From Cyclaneusma minus (lineage: Eukaryota; Ascomycota; Leotiomycetes; Marthamycetales; Marthamycetaceae): a DNA stretch of 64,000 bases. Made by a program: the position numbers and the translations under genes. Shown here in pieces: positions 34,750 to 46,829 of the stretch. The stretch is from positions 1,116,001 through 1,180,000 of the forward strand of contig JAKZHN010000007.1 of assembly GCA_037179335.1 (NCBI GenBank). The letters run 5' to 3'. How positions within the stretch are numbered: the first letter of the stretch is position 1; every line of letters starts with the position of its first letter. The notes under the pieces were generated by a model. That model did not search any database. It worked only from the letters and a program-made list of their open reading frames with translations, and was not told the DNA's origin.

Positions 34750-35296
34750 TACCTGCGCCGATCAGGAATCCAGGCGTGCCATCTTTGTCGCGCCCGAGGT
34801 ACTTGGAAATCTGCAATATGATGGCGAAGGCTGTGTCGGAAAGCAGGTGTAGCCTCGGGTATTCTTGCCTCTTGCGCCCTCTCCTTGAAAAATATGCTTG
34901 AACCTCACTTTGTGATTTCTCTACATACATGTTTTACGACATCAACAGCGCATCCATATCATTGCCAACCATTACCACGGCAGTCTAGAAGTCTCTAGGC
35001 AATGCAGGCAATGCAGGCAATGCAGGCATCCTGTAAGTTGAAAGAATAGTGTCAATTAAGTCGATGTACATTCAAAAGTCACAATCAACCCAGCCAAGTT
35101 TGCGATCACCAAGTTGGTATGAAGAGCAAAGGTTGCATATGTCTAGTACGTATGTACTTAGCTATGCATCAGAGAATTCTCAAATTACCACCATCGCACT
35201 GAAAAACAACCCCATCACCGACTGCGACCATGCTATTCTGTCCATTGATGCCCGGAAATCCATCACAGCCAATTCAGGCTTGCAGGCCACTCAGAC
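34750..35296. other. Intergenic with 9-bp tandem repeat
   Basis: MDM1 promoter side and ammonium transporter 3' side. GGCAATGCA occurs three times in tandem at 34998-35024. A plus-strand open frame at 35049-35438 overlaps the transporter end and is a shadow. Confidence 0.5.
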
Positions 35297-37456
35297 TCAG
35301 AAGTCGAGTGACTCAAAGTCACCATCCTTGGAGTCCTCATCAGCTGCGGCAGCACGATCGGCAGCAAACTTGGCAGCTCGCTCTTCGAGCTTGCTCTGCT
35401 TGGTCTCGGCCACAATCTTTCCAGTCTCGTTGTCGTAGTAGACTTCCAAGGCTTCACTGACATAGTCATAAGCGTATTCACCGACCTCGGTCTCGTCCAT
35501 GCCCAGCTCCTCGGCGAAGGTGTCGGTGCTGCGGAGATGGAGGCCAGGAATGCGGTTGATGAGGAAGCAGAGAATGGCGGTCATCACGAACGAGTATGCC
35601 ATGACGGCGACGGATCCAGCAAGCTGGATCGCAAGCTGGATCCAGTGGCCATCGATTCCGCCACCGTCAATGGTGGTCACGCCGTCCAAGTGGACAATGT
35701 ACTCAGCCGCGAAGAAACCGGTCAGGATGTTGCCAACGAAACCACCAATGGCATGGATCGTGAAGACATCGAGGCAGTCGTCAGTCTCGAACAGCAGAAA
35801 CTTGAGGCGAGTACCACTAAACAACCAGATCAGTCACTTTTTCATCATTGTGGCAGAGTGGGGTGAGCGAGAGCAAAAGTTTTGACTTACAATTGGGCAG
35901 CAGCGGCGCCCACGACTCCATAGATGACCGCAGCCCAGGGTGGTACAAATCCGGAACCAGGAGTGATGGCAACAAGGCCAGTCACGATACCCGAGCAGAC
36001 ACCGACCATGGAGAACTTGCCACTGGAGTAGTAATCAATGAAACCCCAAGTTATGCCACCAACAGAGGCGGCGAGGTTGGTGACAACAGCTGCCATGACA
36101 GCGCGCATATTCGCAGCATTGGCCGAGCCAGCGTTGAAGCCAAACCATCCAACCCAGAGAAACACAGTGCCGAGGGCGATGTGGGTAACGTTGTGTGCAG
36201 GGTAAGAGGTCTTGCGGCCGCCATAGCCGTGGCGCTTGCCCAAGACCAAGGAGTAGGCCAGGGCGGCAGAACCAGAGGCGATATGGACAGGGCTACCACC
36301 AGCGAAGTCGAGGTATCCGAGCTGGGCGAGCCAGCCGGCAGGGTTCCAGCACCAGCATGCGATGGGGTCATAAACGATGGTTGACCAGATGAACATGAAC
36401 ACCAAGGAGGGAAGGAGACGACCACGTTCAGCAAGACCACCGAGGGCGATCACGACGGTGATGGCAGCGAACATTCCTAGTGTTGAGCTCAAATTAGCTT
36501 CACTTCATGTTACAAGTAGGCTGATAGGGAACCAGATCAGTGCTGGTCGGGATGATCACGTACCTTGGTAGATGGCAAACAACAGGTCAGGAATGGGGGT
36601 GCCAGACACGTTGGGACTAGCGAGAACCAGGTGAAAACCGAAGTTGTCAAGATTGCCAATGAACTTGCCCTTGACGACGTGAGAAAAGGCAAGGGTGTAA
36701 CCCCAGAAGAACCATTGAAAGGACACCATGGCAGCGCCCATCATCGAGAGAAAGATGAGGTGCAAGGCATTCTTGCGGCGAACCAATCCGGAGTAGAAAA
36801 AGCTGGGACATGTCAGCTGCTTGTGTCTAGGTATCAGTGAGCAGGAGCTTCACTTACCCAACGCCGGGAATCATCAACAAAACAAGAGCGGTACAAACGA
36901 TCATGAACGCAATGTCACCATTCTGGAATTCACCGTTAGCAATGGTTCAGTCTTTGATGTATGGGCAGCTGCCATTGATGGGCCCAGGGAGGCACAAACA
37001 GGTCTGCGCGTTGTCTTGGACGTGCAGACAAGCCCAAGCTTGACTGTGTTCAGGCTCATCAACAAGCACCAAGCCGGAGCACACTGGCATGAGGCCAAAA
37101 ACGCAGCCAGCGCAAGCAAAGCATATGCCCAGGCAAGGCGCAGCTCAGGCAAGGTGAAGGTCGTTGAAGTGAAGGTCAAGAAGGCGCACCACAATTCGCT
37201 CAGGCAAGACCCAGCTGGCTGTACGATGCCCACAGATGAGCGGCGCAGCTCACTGAACTGTGACAAGGCCCACAGTGCATAGCACAGCTGCGCAAGGAAG
37301 GTGGGGAAGAAGGCTTACGTTGTAGTAGAGGTTGAGGTTCTCGGTGACAGAGTCACCACCGGTCGAGATGGCTGCGGCGGCATCGTTGGGAAGGAGGGGG
37401 ACGTAGTTGAGGGCGCTCAAGTCGACGCCGTCGACGATGTTGGGTTGGATGGACAT
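35297..37456 (-). CDS. Ammonium transporter (AMT/MEP family)
   Basis: Proposed CDS complement(join(35297..35816, 35891..36476, 36564..36802, 36858..36922, 37319..37456)), 515 residues. Eleven membrane helices are expected. Landmarks are GDIAFMIVCTALVLLMIPGVGFFYSG over the exon 2/3 joint, DPIACWCWNPAGWLAQLG, DFAGGSPVHIASG, NVTHIALGTVFLWVGWFGFNAGS, and the second pore His in DDCLDVFTIHAIGGFVGN. The cytosolic tail is acidic and Lys-rich. It imports ammonium across the plasma membrane; MEP2-like members also signal for filamentation, but subtype cannot be decided here. Exon 2 is only 65 nt and the first intron is 396 nt, long for this genome. Nitrogen-regulated expression is expected for the family; GATA sites were not assessed. 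Confidence 0.94.
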
Positions 37457-38253
37457 CGTAGCGAGCAGAGCAGAGCAACAACGGAGAGGACAAGGTTGTT
37501 GCTGCGCAGACTGCAGAAGGAATCGGACGGAGGTGCAGATCAAAGAAGGAATCAGACGGAGTCCGCAGCCAGAGCGACTGGAGTTGGTGAACGAAACGAA
37601 GGTCAGACAACCGGAGCGGAGATGTCTGGGAGAAAGAAAAAGATGGAGGCGGTGCGAATCCCGGAGCCTTTTTATGCTGAGATCTCAAGAGCGGCAGACT
37701 AGCTCGCTGTCGCTCGGCTAGCGCTGGACAAATGTTTGCGGTTGAGGAGTTTAGCGGTGCGCAGAGCGGCGGAAGCGAGCTCGCTGCCGCTGGCAATTTG
37801 TTTGCGGTTGGCGCTGCGTGGACCGCAGAGTTGAAAAGGGGCGCGCCGCGACTCGGGTGGACAGACCCTCCCGGGAGATCGCTGCAGTTGTGATCAAGTT
37901 AGACACACTGCCTCATGGTGACAACACGTTGGTTAGATGATTACATGCGTGAACTATGGTCGAGGGAGGGCTGTTCGGCAACAGAGTTGTCAGAAGTGAG
38001 TGGATGCTGTTCACGCTACTTGATAAAGTCATCTATATCATTCTGTGGATATGGATGAGCTGGATTGCTATCAAAGAGACGAGAAGAAGCCAAGTTATGG
38101 TCAATGGCTTGTGAAAGAGCATCTCTGCGTTTCCATTAATGTATGAATGCTTGATATATAATATGGCCGAAGGTACTCCACCGAACGGCCTGAACTTGCT
38201 TTCCAATAACATGCCGCTGGAATAAGGTTAGGATGTGGTACAAGGCTTGCCCA
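37457..38253. other. Intergenic, ammonium transporter promoter and hydrolase 3' flank
   Basis: GC-rich near 37700-37870, where two diverged GCGGTTG..GAGCTCGCTGxCGCT-like stretches recur. No gene is recognised; open frames at 37301-37796 are shadows of exon 1 and its leader. Confidence 0.45.
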
Positions 38254-39612
38254 TCACAACTTAGCAGTCGGACTCTTCTCCTTGAGCTTGATCTTCTCCT
38301 TCCACTCCTCCGATGTGGTAAGCTTCTCAAGTTGAGGCTTCTTTGTCCATGCCAGATACTCTTCCTGATCCTTCCTCCAGATTTCAATTTCCTTGCCAAT
38401 CCACTTTGCAGCTGGCTCAGCACAGCCTTCGACGTCTTCCATCGCCACTAGATGCCCGACTCCCTTCAGGGACACTCCAGCAACTCTCCCCTCTTTCATT
38501 CCACCACTGCCACCAAGTCCGGTCCCCGTCAACTCCAGCTTCGCTTTCCGCGCATCAGGACTTGACAGATAGCTGTCGTCACCAAAGATATACAGAGCAC
38601 TAGGTCTTAGGGAATCGATTCTGGCAAATATAATCCCCGGTTCTGGTCTGTAAAACGGCAGGTCCACCTTCTCGAGCAGCGGATGCAGGTCAGGATACTC
38701 CTTCTTACCCCTGCCCTTGATGAACCTGGGCCTCATGAATACAAAAACCTCCTGATGCTTCGGCGTGGCGAGGGTCACTTCGCCCTCTTTGCAGTCCGGG
38801 TAAATAGCTGTTGGTGTCTCGCGGATGCCAAATTCTTTCCAGCGAGCCAGGACACGGGGATCCCAAGACTGGTAGAACTTTGATTTTGCGAAGGCAGCGT
38901 ATGCGGACTCTCGAGATGGCCAGAGGTCGCGCCGGACCGTGGAGGCTTGAGCGGGCATGACTTGTTGACGTATGAAGTTCTCGGGTGGCAGTGCGACTGG
39001 TGCGAAGACGGGGTCAAGGAAGACAATGCTGGAGAAGAGGGAAGGATGGATAGATGATAGGTGGGCAAGCTGGCCGCCTCCCATGGAGTGGCCTACGCCC
39101 ATGAGAGGGCGGGGCATTTCTTTGCGGAACACATTGATCATGCGGAGAAGATCACGGGAATGGTCGAACCACGATGCTTGTGGGCTGGGTCAGTAGTCTG
39201 GACACACCGGGACAGAAATCGGAGATACTTACGATCGTCTCCTAGCAGGTGCTCGTTCAAGGCATAACTGGCGCCCTGGTTGGACTTGTCTGCTATCCAT
39301 ATACCCCTTATCCGGAAGCCATGCTTCGTTGATCGTGCGTGTATCTCATCCCATAGGGGTTCATAGAGTTCCTAGAAATGGTCAGCTGGGGAATTCATAT
39401 GCCGTCAGACAACTGACCTTGGGGAATCCGTTCGCATGAGCAGCAATGATAGTGAGATCTCCAGGCTGGGGGTCAAGGTTGTCTAAAGGCGTATATTGCT
39501 TCACAGCTAAATGCAGCACGGCTTCTCTGCTATGGGAAGTAGCGCGAGGGTATTCTTGGATATGCTGGCATTCCACGACATGCTCCTTAATCTGAAAAAT
39601 AGAAGACGACAT
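38254..39612 (-). CDS. AKT2-like alpha/beta hydrolase with C-terminal AKL
   Basis: Proposed CDS complement(join(38254..39176, 39233..39371, 39418..39612)), 418 residues. AAHANGFPKELYEPLWDE starts the fold, GVGHSMGGGQ carries the nucleophile Ser, and GHLVAMEDVEGCA carries the probable catalytic His. The architecture matches the peroxisomal hydrolase family that includes Alternaria AKT2, but such paralogues are widespread and usually not part of toxin clusters; no polyketide or other biosynthetic genes flank it. The end TAKL is a PTS1 variant, so peroxisomal import is likely. Introns are 46 and 56 nt. Substrate unknown, perhaps an acyl thioester or ester linked to beta-oxidation. Confidence 0.82.
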
Positions 39613-40059
39613 GGCTGACAACTTGACTACCTAGCTATCAAGTACTGCTTTTTTTGAATGAGAATCGAGAGGCAATGAGGAGGTCGTCGGCTTCCGGGGA
39701 CGTTCTGGGCCGAGGTAGAATTTCTTTGGTCGGATTCAAGTGCACAATCCAAGTAGCATACAGTAGATATCGTAGAATAATGCGAATAGGAGACCACACA
39801 GAGCCGAAGATTCCGTATCATGGAAGAAGCACGCACTACTGGAGCTGGCTCCTCGGTATTCTGGGAGGCCCGTGCGTCGTTTCCGGACCCCGCGTCGCGC
39901 TAAAGACGCGTCGTGCCAAAAGCCAAACTCCAATCAATATCGCATTCTGATATCGTCACATCAATTGTGAATTGAGCCTCGCCAAAACCGAACACCACAG
40001 TAGACTTCCGCCTCTGCAGACTCCAGCCTGCAATCGCGGGAGGAGCACACGTCTGCATC
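39613..40059. other. Divergent promoter region, hydrolase and BRC1/RTT107
   Basis: About 450 bases shared by two start sites. GACGCGTC- and GCGTCGCGC-type motifs near 39890-39915 resemble MluI cell-cycle boxes (ACGCGT), which could suit a replication-repair gene, but this is weak. Confidence 0.4.
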
Positions 40060-42843
40060 ATGGCCGACTGCCCAATTCCCGTCGCCGTCTTCGGCCTGTG
40101 CCAGATCTCGATTGTCATTAGCAAAGACCTGGACGAGAACACTGCACTCGAGGTACCAAGCCCCTGGTGACTCTTCCTTTCTAAGGCTGACCTGCCAATA
40201 GCTGCAATCCACTCTCGAAGACAATGGCGCCCAGATCGTGCCGTTGAAGCGAGACGGCAAGGTCAAGCTCGACGAGCTCACGCATATCATTGCTGCCAAC
40301 TCCGACTTTCCCCAGTACCGCGAGGCATGCGATATGATGCTGCCTGTCGTCACTCCTTCCTGGATTTCCGCCTCCTTGGTGAAGAACAAGCAGGCCCAGA
40401 TTCGACCGCACACGCCAGATCCTCGCCTGTTCTTCTCGGGCGTCACCGTGACCTGTGCCGACATACCGGAGGGCGACAAAGATGCCATCATTGGCGCTGT
40501 CATGGCTATGGGGGGTCAAGAATCGAGTGCCCTGTCGAGGCAGGTCACACATATTGTTGCGCTCTCGGTGGATAACGACAAGTGCGCGATGGCCATACAA
40601 CGAGGAATGAAGTGCATGATCGTCCTCCCGCATTGGTATGTGCATATGATTTCTACAAATCTTCAGATGCTGACTTGCTTAGGTTCGATGACTGCCTTAA
40701 GCTGGGCAAGCGGATTGACGAGAAACCGTACACGCTCCCAGACCCCGAAATTCTGCAGAAAACAGCCAGCGACACCATCAAGCAGCCCAGGACACAGCAG
40801 ATAGAGGGCGCCAGCACTCCTCATGGAGAATTGCCAGACTTACTTCTTCCTACAACAACCGAAGCCCCCAGCGATTCGAGGCGCCAGTTGAATGTGTTCC
40901 AGAACAAGGCTGTCATGCTTGCGGAGGACCTGGAGCTTAGTAGCCGCCTTCGAGCTGTCATTGAAGATGTGATCACAAGCAGCGGCGGATCAATGACGAC
41001 CACTGTGTACAACGCCGATATGTTCATCTGCCGGTATCGGTTGGGCCACGACTATGTCATTGCTTCGCGTGCGAAGAAGGATGTTGGCAGTCTCTCGTGG
41101 CTCTACTGGCTTATGACGTACAACGAGTGGACCTCGCCTTTTCGGAGATTGATGCATTATCCTCTTCCCAAAGGCGGGATTCCGGGATTCGAAGATACCA
41201 TCATCACGCTATCTAACTACCCCGGAGATGCCAGAGTCTACCTGGAGAGTCTCGTGGTTGCTGCAGGGGGCGAGTTCACGAAAAGCATGAGACAAGATAA
41301 CACTCATTTGATTACTGCGGTGAAGGTCGGGGAGAAGTGCGCTGCAGCAGAGGAGTGGAATATCGAAATGGTCAACCACCTTTGGATCGAAGACAGTTAC
41401 GCCAAGTGTGAGAAGCAGCCCCTGAGTAACCCGCGATACTGTCATTTCCCGCTTCGAACGAATCTCGCCGAGGTCATTGGCCGAACACACCTTGACGAAA
41501 ACCTTGTTAGGGAGAAGTACTTCCCTGAGGATCCACCAGAAAGTCCGAACTCCAAGAAAGCTCGTGCAGCAATGGAGGCGCGTGATGCCAAGCGCAACAA
41601 CTGCAATCCTTCTTCAACCAAGAACCCTGGAGGCCAAATTGCTGTTGGCCGTCAACTGCACCCTGAGTTTGACGTCGAGCGAGACGAGCCAGCGGATGTG
41701 ATTGCTGTCACCACCGAGATGTTCGGGCAGCCTGTCCCCAGACCCCGGATCAACTCTCGCACGGCGGCCACTGTCACTCCAGCGCCCAGCCGATTCAGGT
41801 CTATGGGTAAGGAGAACGAAACTCCGTTATCTACGGGTAGTCGCAACGCGAAAAACCGGGCTCTGTCAAAGCTACATGACCTTGCACCTGACGTTGCTCT
41901 CTATGAGAAAGAAAGAAAGAGGAGCAGTGGCGGAGGCTTGTGGGGCGGTAAGCGTGCAGCTGACCAGGTCGACCGCGAAAGGGAGAATGAACGAAGGAGC
42001 TCTAGTATGGCAAGGAGCGTTGAAGGAGGCGACTACTTGTCTGAGGATGAGGCTCGTGAGGTTAAGAGACGCAAGACGATGCCTAAGGTCGAGATGCGTT
42101 TGCTTATCACGGGATACAAGAGATGGATCAATGATCAGAATAAGGAAGATCGGGAGGTCGTAAGTCTGGACATCCAAATAGAACTTGCTAGCACGTACTG
42201 ACGAGTCGGCAAACAGAAACAGCTTCGTGAGATGGGAGTCCTGCTCACTCATGAGCCCAAAAACTGCACCCACCTCGCAGCCCCCTCCATAGTTCGCACC
42301 CAGAAGTTCCTTTGCGCCCTAGCCTCTGGTCCTACCGCCCTTTCCTCCACCTTCATTGACGCCTGTCTGGATACCGGCAAGGTTCCGCCTGTCGAGGAAC
42401 ACTTACTTCAGGACGATGTCAACGAGAAGCGTTTCCACTTCAAACTGAAGGATGCCGTGGAGCGTGCAAAGACCAAAAAACGCCATCTTCTTGGCGGTGT
42501 GCCGGTGTATTGCACTGCAGATATTCCGAATGGACCGGAGACGTACAAGTCGATCGTGGAAGCCAATGGTGGCATTTTTGGGGTCTACAAGGGACGGGGT
42601 GGCATGAAGATTCGCCCAAGTGGCCCCGACAGTCAGGAAACTGGCGACCCGGTCTACCTTTTGAGTACCGACACACAAGCCGAGCAACATTTGTGGGAAA
42701 AGTTCCAAACGATGGCCAAACAAGGTGGTATGGAGCCGAGGATCGTGTTTACCGAGTGGTTGCTCGACGTGGCTATGAGCCAAGAGCTGGTGTGGAACGA
42801 GGATTATCTTGTTGTCAAGATTGATGGCGAAGAAGAGCCTTGA
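40060..42843 (+). CDS. Multi-BRCT DNA damage response protein (BRC1/RTT107-like)
   Basis: Proposed CDS join(40060..40152, 40202..40635, 40683..42159, 42217..42843), 876 residues. Tandem BRCT repeats are visible: near the N-terminus with VVTPSWISASLVKNKQ, then LFFSGVTVTCADIPEGDKDAI with HIVALSVDNDK and IVLPHWFDDCLKL, then AVMLAEDLELSSRLRAVIED, then DTIITLSNYPGDARVYLESL with NTHLITAVKVGEK and VNHLWIEDSY. A disordered linker with Arg/Lys clusters precedes a C-terminal BRCT pair (MRLLITGYKRWIND, HLLGGVPVYCTADIP). S. pombe Brc1 and yeast Rtt107 bind phosphorylated H2A and Smc5/6 at stalled forks. Introns are 49, 47 and 57 nt. Confidence 0.87.
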
Positions 42844-43104
42844 GGTGCTAGATCGATGATATCCCATGTTTGATGGCGCGGAGTTATAGGGGAGCATGGA
42901 TTAGCAGGTTCGGCATTTTGCTTCCAATAGCTGCAACTCTGTCAATGGCGTCTAGACATGTAGGGCTGGCTGAAGGTGGTTTGGCTGGGTGTACTTACGC
43001 ATAGCAATGATGCATAATAGGAGCAATGAGCTTTTCCCAGAATTTAGATCTCTCGTCGCGGTCTCGCATGCAATTAAATGGAAGGGATTCTTATATCCTG
43101 GCTT

Positions 43105-43746
43105 TCAGAAGAACTTCACGCCCTGCTGGTCCTCCTGTCCAAACACCTGTGCCTTCCCCTTCTTAACTAGCACGGCCAGGGCCCTTTGCAAGATTTCGAC
43201 ATCCATGCCGTAGAACTCCTGGCCGCGTGTTCCCTCGCCACTAACCAACTCATACAGAGTCAATACGCTCCCCTTCTGCGCGGTATCTTCTATCCAGCCA
43301 TACAGGACCTCGGCCCACTCCTCGGGCGTCCGCCACCAGATCCACGCACTCGTGTTTCCCTCGATATGTTTATCTTTCTTCGAAGACGTGCCGGTACCAT
43401 CGATCCACTCAGCACGACCTATTTTACGCAGGCCGTCGACCATTTCGCGGGCGTCGGACAGGGACAGCTTGCGATTGAGACGGGTGTTGTGGAAGAGCGG
43501 GGTGTCCAGGGCGTCGATGAGAGAGAGACGGAAGATGCGGTGGGCGCGCGTGTAAGCAAGGATTAATGAAGCCCATTTCTGAATCTGGGCGTGTTGGGTT
43601 GTGGCGGAGGGCTGGAGAGTGAAGAATGGGGGGAAGGAGTAGAAGGGGGGAAAGGCGAAGGACGGGGAGAGAATGGGCGTTGAGGAGGCGGGCGGCGTGG
43701 ATAGGGTTGAAAGGTAGGACGTCCTGGCCGGTGAAGAGGAGGCCAT
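43105..43746 (-). CDS. VPS25: ESCRT-II subunit VPS25
   Basis: Single-exon frame of 213 residues, close to the usual size. FPPFYSFPPFFTLQP is the N-terminal motif that contacts Vps22 or Vps36, followed by two winged helices (KWASLILAYTRAHRIFRLSL, DTPLFHNTRLNRKLSL) and a second pair (YELVSGEGTRGQEFYGMDVE, LQRALAVLVKKGKAQVF). It recruits ESCRT-III in multivesicular body sorting. The stop is 261 bases from the convergent BRC1/RTT107 stop. It shares a 735-bp divergent promoter with IML2. Confidence 0.94.
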   Translation of the reverse strand: MASSSPARTSYLSTLSTPPASSTPILSPSFAFPPFYSFPPFFTLQPSATTQHAQIQKWASLILAYTRAHRIFRLSLIDALDTPLFHNTRLNRKLSLSDAREMVDGLRKIGRAEWIDGTGTSSKKDKHIEGNTSAWIWWRTPEEWAEVLYGWIEDTAQKGSVLTLYELVSGEGTRGQEFYGMDVEILQRALAVLVKKGKAQVFGQEDQQGVKFF

Positions 43747-44481
43747 GGTGTCTTTCGATGCTGTCTCTGGCAGAATAATTGGTTGGTACTGGTGGAGGTT
43801 AGATCTGGGGTAAGTCGAGGTTGGTTACTTCAATAGAGTTTTGGTCAATAGTGGGGCTGGCGGGGGATTCCACATAGTCAGCCTTGCTGGAATGTTGAAC
43901 AGGGAATAATATTCATGATGCTATTTTGATCTTTGCGATTCAAGCAAAGCGATCAATTCCCAGATACATGTACCATTCCTCGGCTTCAGCGTCAGGCAGG
44001 ATGCAGCACCAGCTTGAAATGCATCAATCTAGCTTTCCCCTCTCTGTGGAGACGGTACTTGCGCCTAGTGAGACATCAGGGTCGCATTTTTTTCTTGCAT
44101 TGAGCCGTTCAATCATCCTCTCTTCATGAGCCAGTTTCTTGCGAACACTCCGATAGTGAGGACAGGGGTAGGCACGACGGGCGCCTGGATCTGATTCCCA
44201 TTTGCGAGCAAGCTGCGCCAGCGAAAATGTACCAGACCTCTCTACATCCTTCAACCTACACCCTCTCCCTTCGCCGCCGCTCCTAGATCCGAGTCAACTT
44301 CGACGCACTTACCGTTCCTTCCTCCCCTGCTGCTTTTTCTTCCATTCTTTGCCTCACACTCATCAGTTGCTGCCGCGCGCTCGCGCCAACGTCATTGCGT
44401 ATGCCCATTCTCCGCGAACTACAGCCTCGTGTTCTCGCTCCCGAATTGCTTCCCACGAATCTCGCCTAGAAATCGTCCAAC
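43747..44481. other. Divergent promoter region, VPS25 and IML2
   Basis: CT-rich leader of IML2 from about 44240 onward. No other feature seen; the open frame at 44202-44546 runs through the leader. Confidence 0.45.
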
Positions 44482-46829
44482 ATGAGCCGTATCTCCTCCT
44501 GGCTACGAGGCTCCCGCGCCTCTGGCAGCAATGCCGAGCCAACTGAAAGCGCCCTCGATGAGTCCGAGCATCTCACAGATGCTTTACACGCCGCCGCTCT
44601 GATAATGAACGACGATATCGAAGGGGCCGAGAAGCGCCTGCAAGAGTGCAATTCCTCCTTCCACCATCTCGGACGAGGCGTCACCAAATTCATGCGGTCA
44701 TTGCTTGGCTTCGAAAGAGATGTCATAGCACAGGCCTCGGAGGCCCTGGCAGAAGCCGAAAACACAGCATGGGCCGATATGAAGCGGTCGCAGAGGGAGA
44801 AATCTGCGTCTTCGGGTGGCATCTACCCTCCAGGCAGCGAGTACGCCATGTGCAATGCGCAGGCTCAGCTCATGGCGGCCGTGGTCGGCGTGTTGAATGA
44901 GAGCCTTACGGAGAGTCTCCGGGGTTTCTATAAGTTGAGAAAGGCGTACATGACGCTGGATGGGATCATAAATGTGGAAGAACGGTATATCGCAAGGCTC
45001 AAGGGCGTTGACGTTGCGGACACAGGAACTGTCCCCCCTGCTTTGACTAGGAACGATAGCCAAATGCCCGGTGGCTTTGGTGGCGAAGGGGATGTGGATG
45101 AAGCGCGGAAGATTGATGATCTGCAGCGGAAAATGGAATCTTTGACTCCAAAAGATGATTCCCCAGATGATAGCGACGACGAGTTTGTGGACGCAGCAGA
45201 AGTTCAGTCGGGAACTCAAACACCCCTTAATTATCAAGGCCTTGTAAGAATTTGCCAATTCTCAACTAAATTGGTACTCGTGTTAAGCACCTACTGACCA
45301 CGTGCAAGGCAACATCCACCACTGAAAAGCCCCGAACTCCTCCAGCAACACCAAAAGTTCTTGATCACTTACAAACTGGCCCTTCCTCAGAAATCTTCAC
45401 TGATCCCCTAGATGCATTCATTCACTCCGGCAGCAACCTCTGCTATGGTCTTCTACTCCTGATTCTCTCCCTCGTTCCTCCGGCCTTCTCTAAACTACTC
45501 TCCGTTATAGGATTCCGTGGCGACCGTGAGCGTGGAATAACGCTGCTCTGGCAATCCACAAAATTTGACAACATCAACGGTGCCGTCGCTGTACTCGCTC
45601 TGCTCGCCTATTACAACTCCCTTGTCGGCCTCTGCGACATCATTCCCCCCTCAGACGACATTTTGGGCTATCCGCACGACAGCTGTGTCGCACTGCTGAA
45701 GGACATGCGCATCCGGTATCCACAAAGCAGGATGTGGAAAATCGAGGAAGCAAGAATCAAGTCGACTGGGAAAGATCTCAAAGGAGCCATTGAGGTACTT
45801 CAGAACAATACGGACAGCAAGATGCGTCAAATTACAGCGCTGAACATGTTCGAGAAGTCTCTGAACTCGCTTTACGCGCATGATTATGCTTTGTGCGCTG
45901 AGAGTTTCATTGCATGCACAAAGTTGAACACATGGTCGCAAGCATTTTACTACTATATGGCGGGGTCTGCGCAAGTCGAGCTTTATAGGAATTTGCGGTC
46001 GACTGATCCGAATAAGGCAGCGAAACACAAGGAAAAGGCGGAAGAATATTTGAGAAAAGCGCCAGCAATGGCTGGAAAGAGGAAAATGTTGAGCAAGGGC
46101 TTGCCATTTGACACCTTTGTTGTCAAAAGGATGCAAAAGTGGGAAGAGAGGGCGAAGGAGTGGAACGTGCACTTAATTGATGCGATTGGGAACAGTCCCA
46201 CCGAGGAGATGATTTACATCTGGAACGGAACGAAGAGGATGGGGGAGGAGGAGCTGCACAGAAGCCTCGGCGCACTGGGGTGGAAGAGAGCGACACACGC
46301 AGAGAGGTTGGCAAAGGATCTGGATGAGCAGGCAATGTTTGCGGTCTTGCGAGCAAATTTGTTGAGGAATTTGGGGCGGACAGCAGAGGCAAAGAAGCTG
46401 CTGGAGGACGAGGTTCTGTGCCACGATCGGTACGTTATGATTTTTTCCCTCCCCCTTTGTGTTTCTGACATCTTTGGGCGGTGTTGCGGTGGATGTCGAA
46501 AGGCAAACTCAGAGATTTCAGCTGCGACTGCGGATTCTGCAGAGCGCCTCGAAGCTAACACGGAAGGTAGGAACGAATTCAAGGGCGGCTTCAAGGATGA
46601 CTGGTCGTGCCCAAGTGCCCATTACGAGATGGCTGTCATCGCATGGATGGAGAAAGAAATTCCAGGACCCAACTTCGATGCCAATTACGACAAAAAGCTC
46701 ACCGAGTGTGAGCAATGGCTAGACAAGCTCACCAAATGGGAGAGCTTCGTCATGGATTCCAGGATCGGGCTGAAAGTGACGACTGGCCTGAATACGGTGA
46801 AAAGAACAAGAGAGAAACGCAGATCCTAG
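44482..46829 (+). CDS. IML2: IML2-like inclusion body clearance protein (TTC39 family)
   Basis: Proposed CDS join(44482..45243, 45309..46429, 46571..46829), 713 residues. ALIMNDDIEGAEKRLQECNS and GVTKFMRSLLGFERDVIAQAS are the conserved N-terminal TPR-like helices. GFRGDRERGITLLWQSTKFDN and NAQAQLMAAVVGVLNESLTE are typical of the family, as is the end (CPSAHYEMAVIAWMEKE). Yeast Iml2 links lipid droplets to protein inclusion clearance; fungal orthologues are also annotated at the mitochondrial outer membrane. The last intron (46430-46570) is 141 nt, a multiple of three with no in-frame stop. Its retention would therefore add 47 residues, starting within HDR and ahead of NEFKGGFKDDW. Confidence 0.88.

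Noticed and set aside
36821..37282. Open frames on both strands within the first intron of the ammonium transporter
   Set aside because: They span known exons in the wrong frame and a GC-rich intron; the transporter exons on either side join perfectly.
38254..39612. Reading the AKT2-like gene as evidence of a toxin cluster
   Set aside because: No polyketide synthase, acyltransferase or other cluster genes flank it; the family is broad and mostly not linked to toxins.
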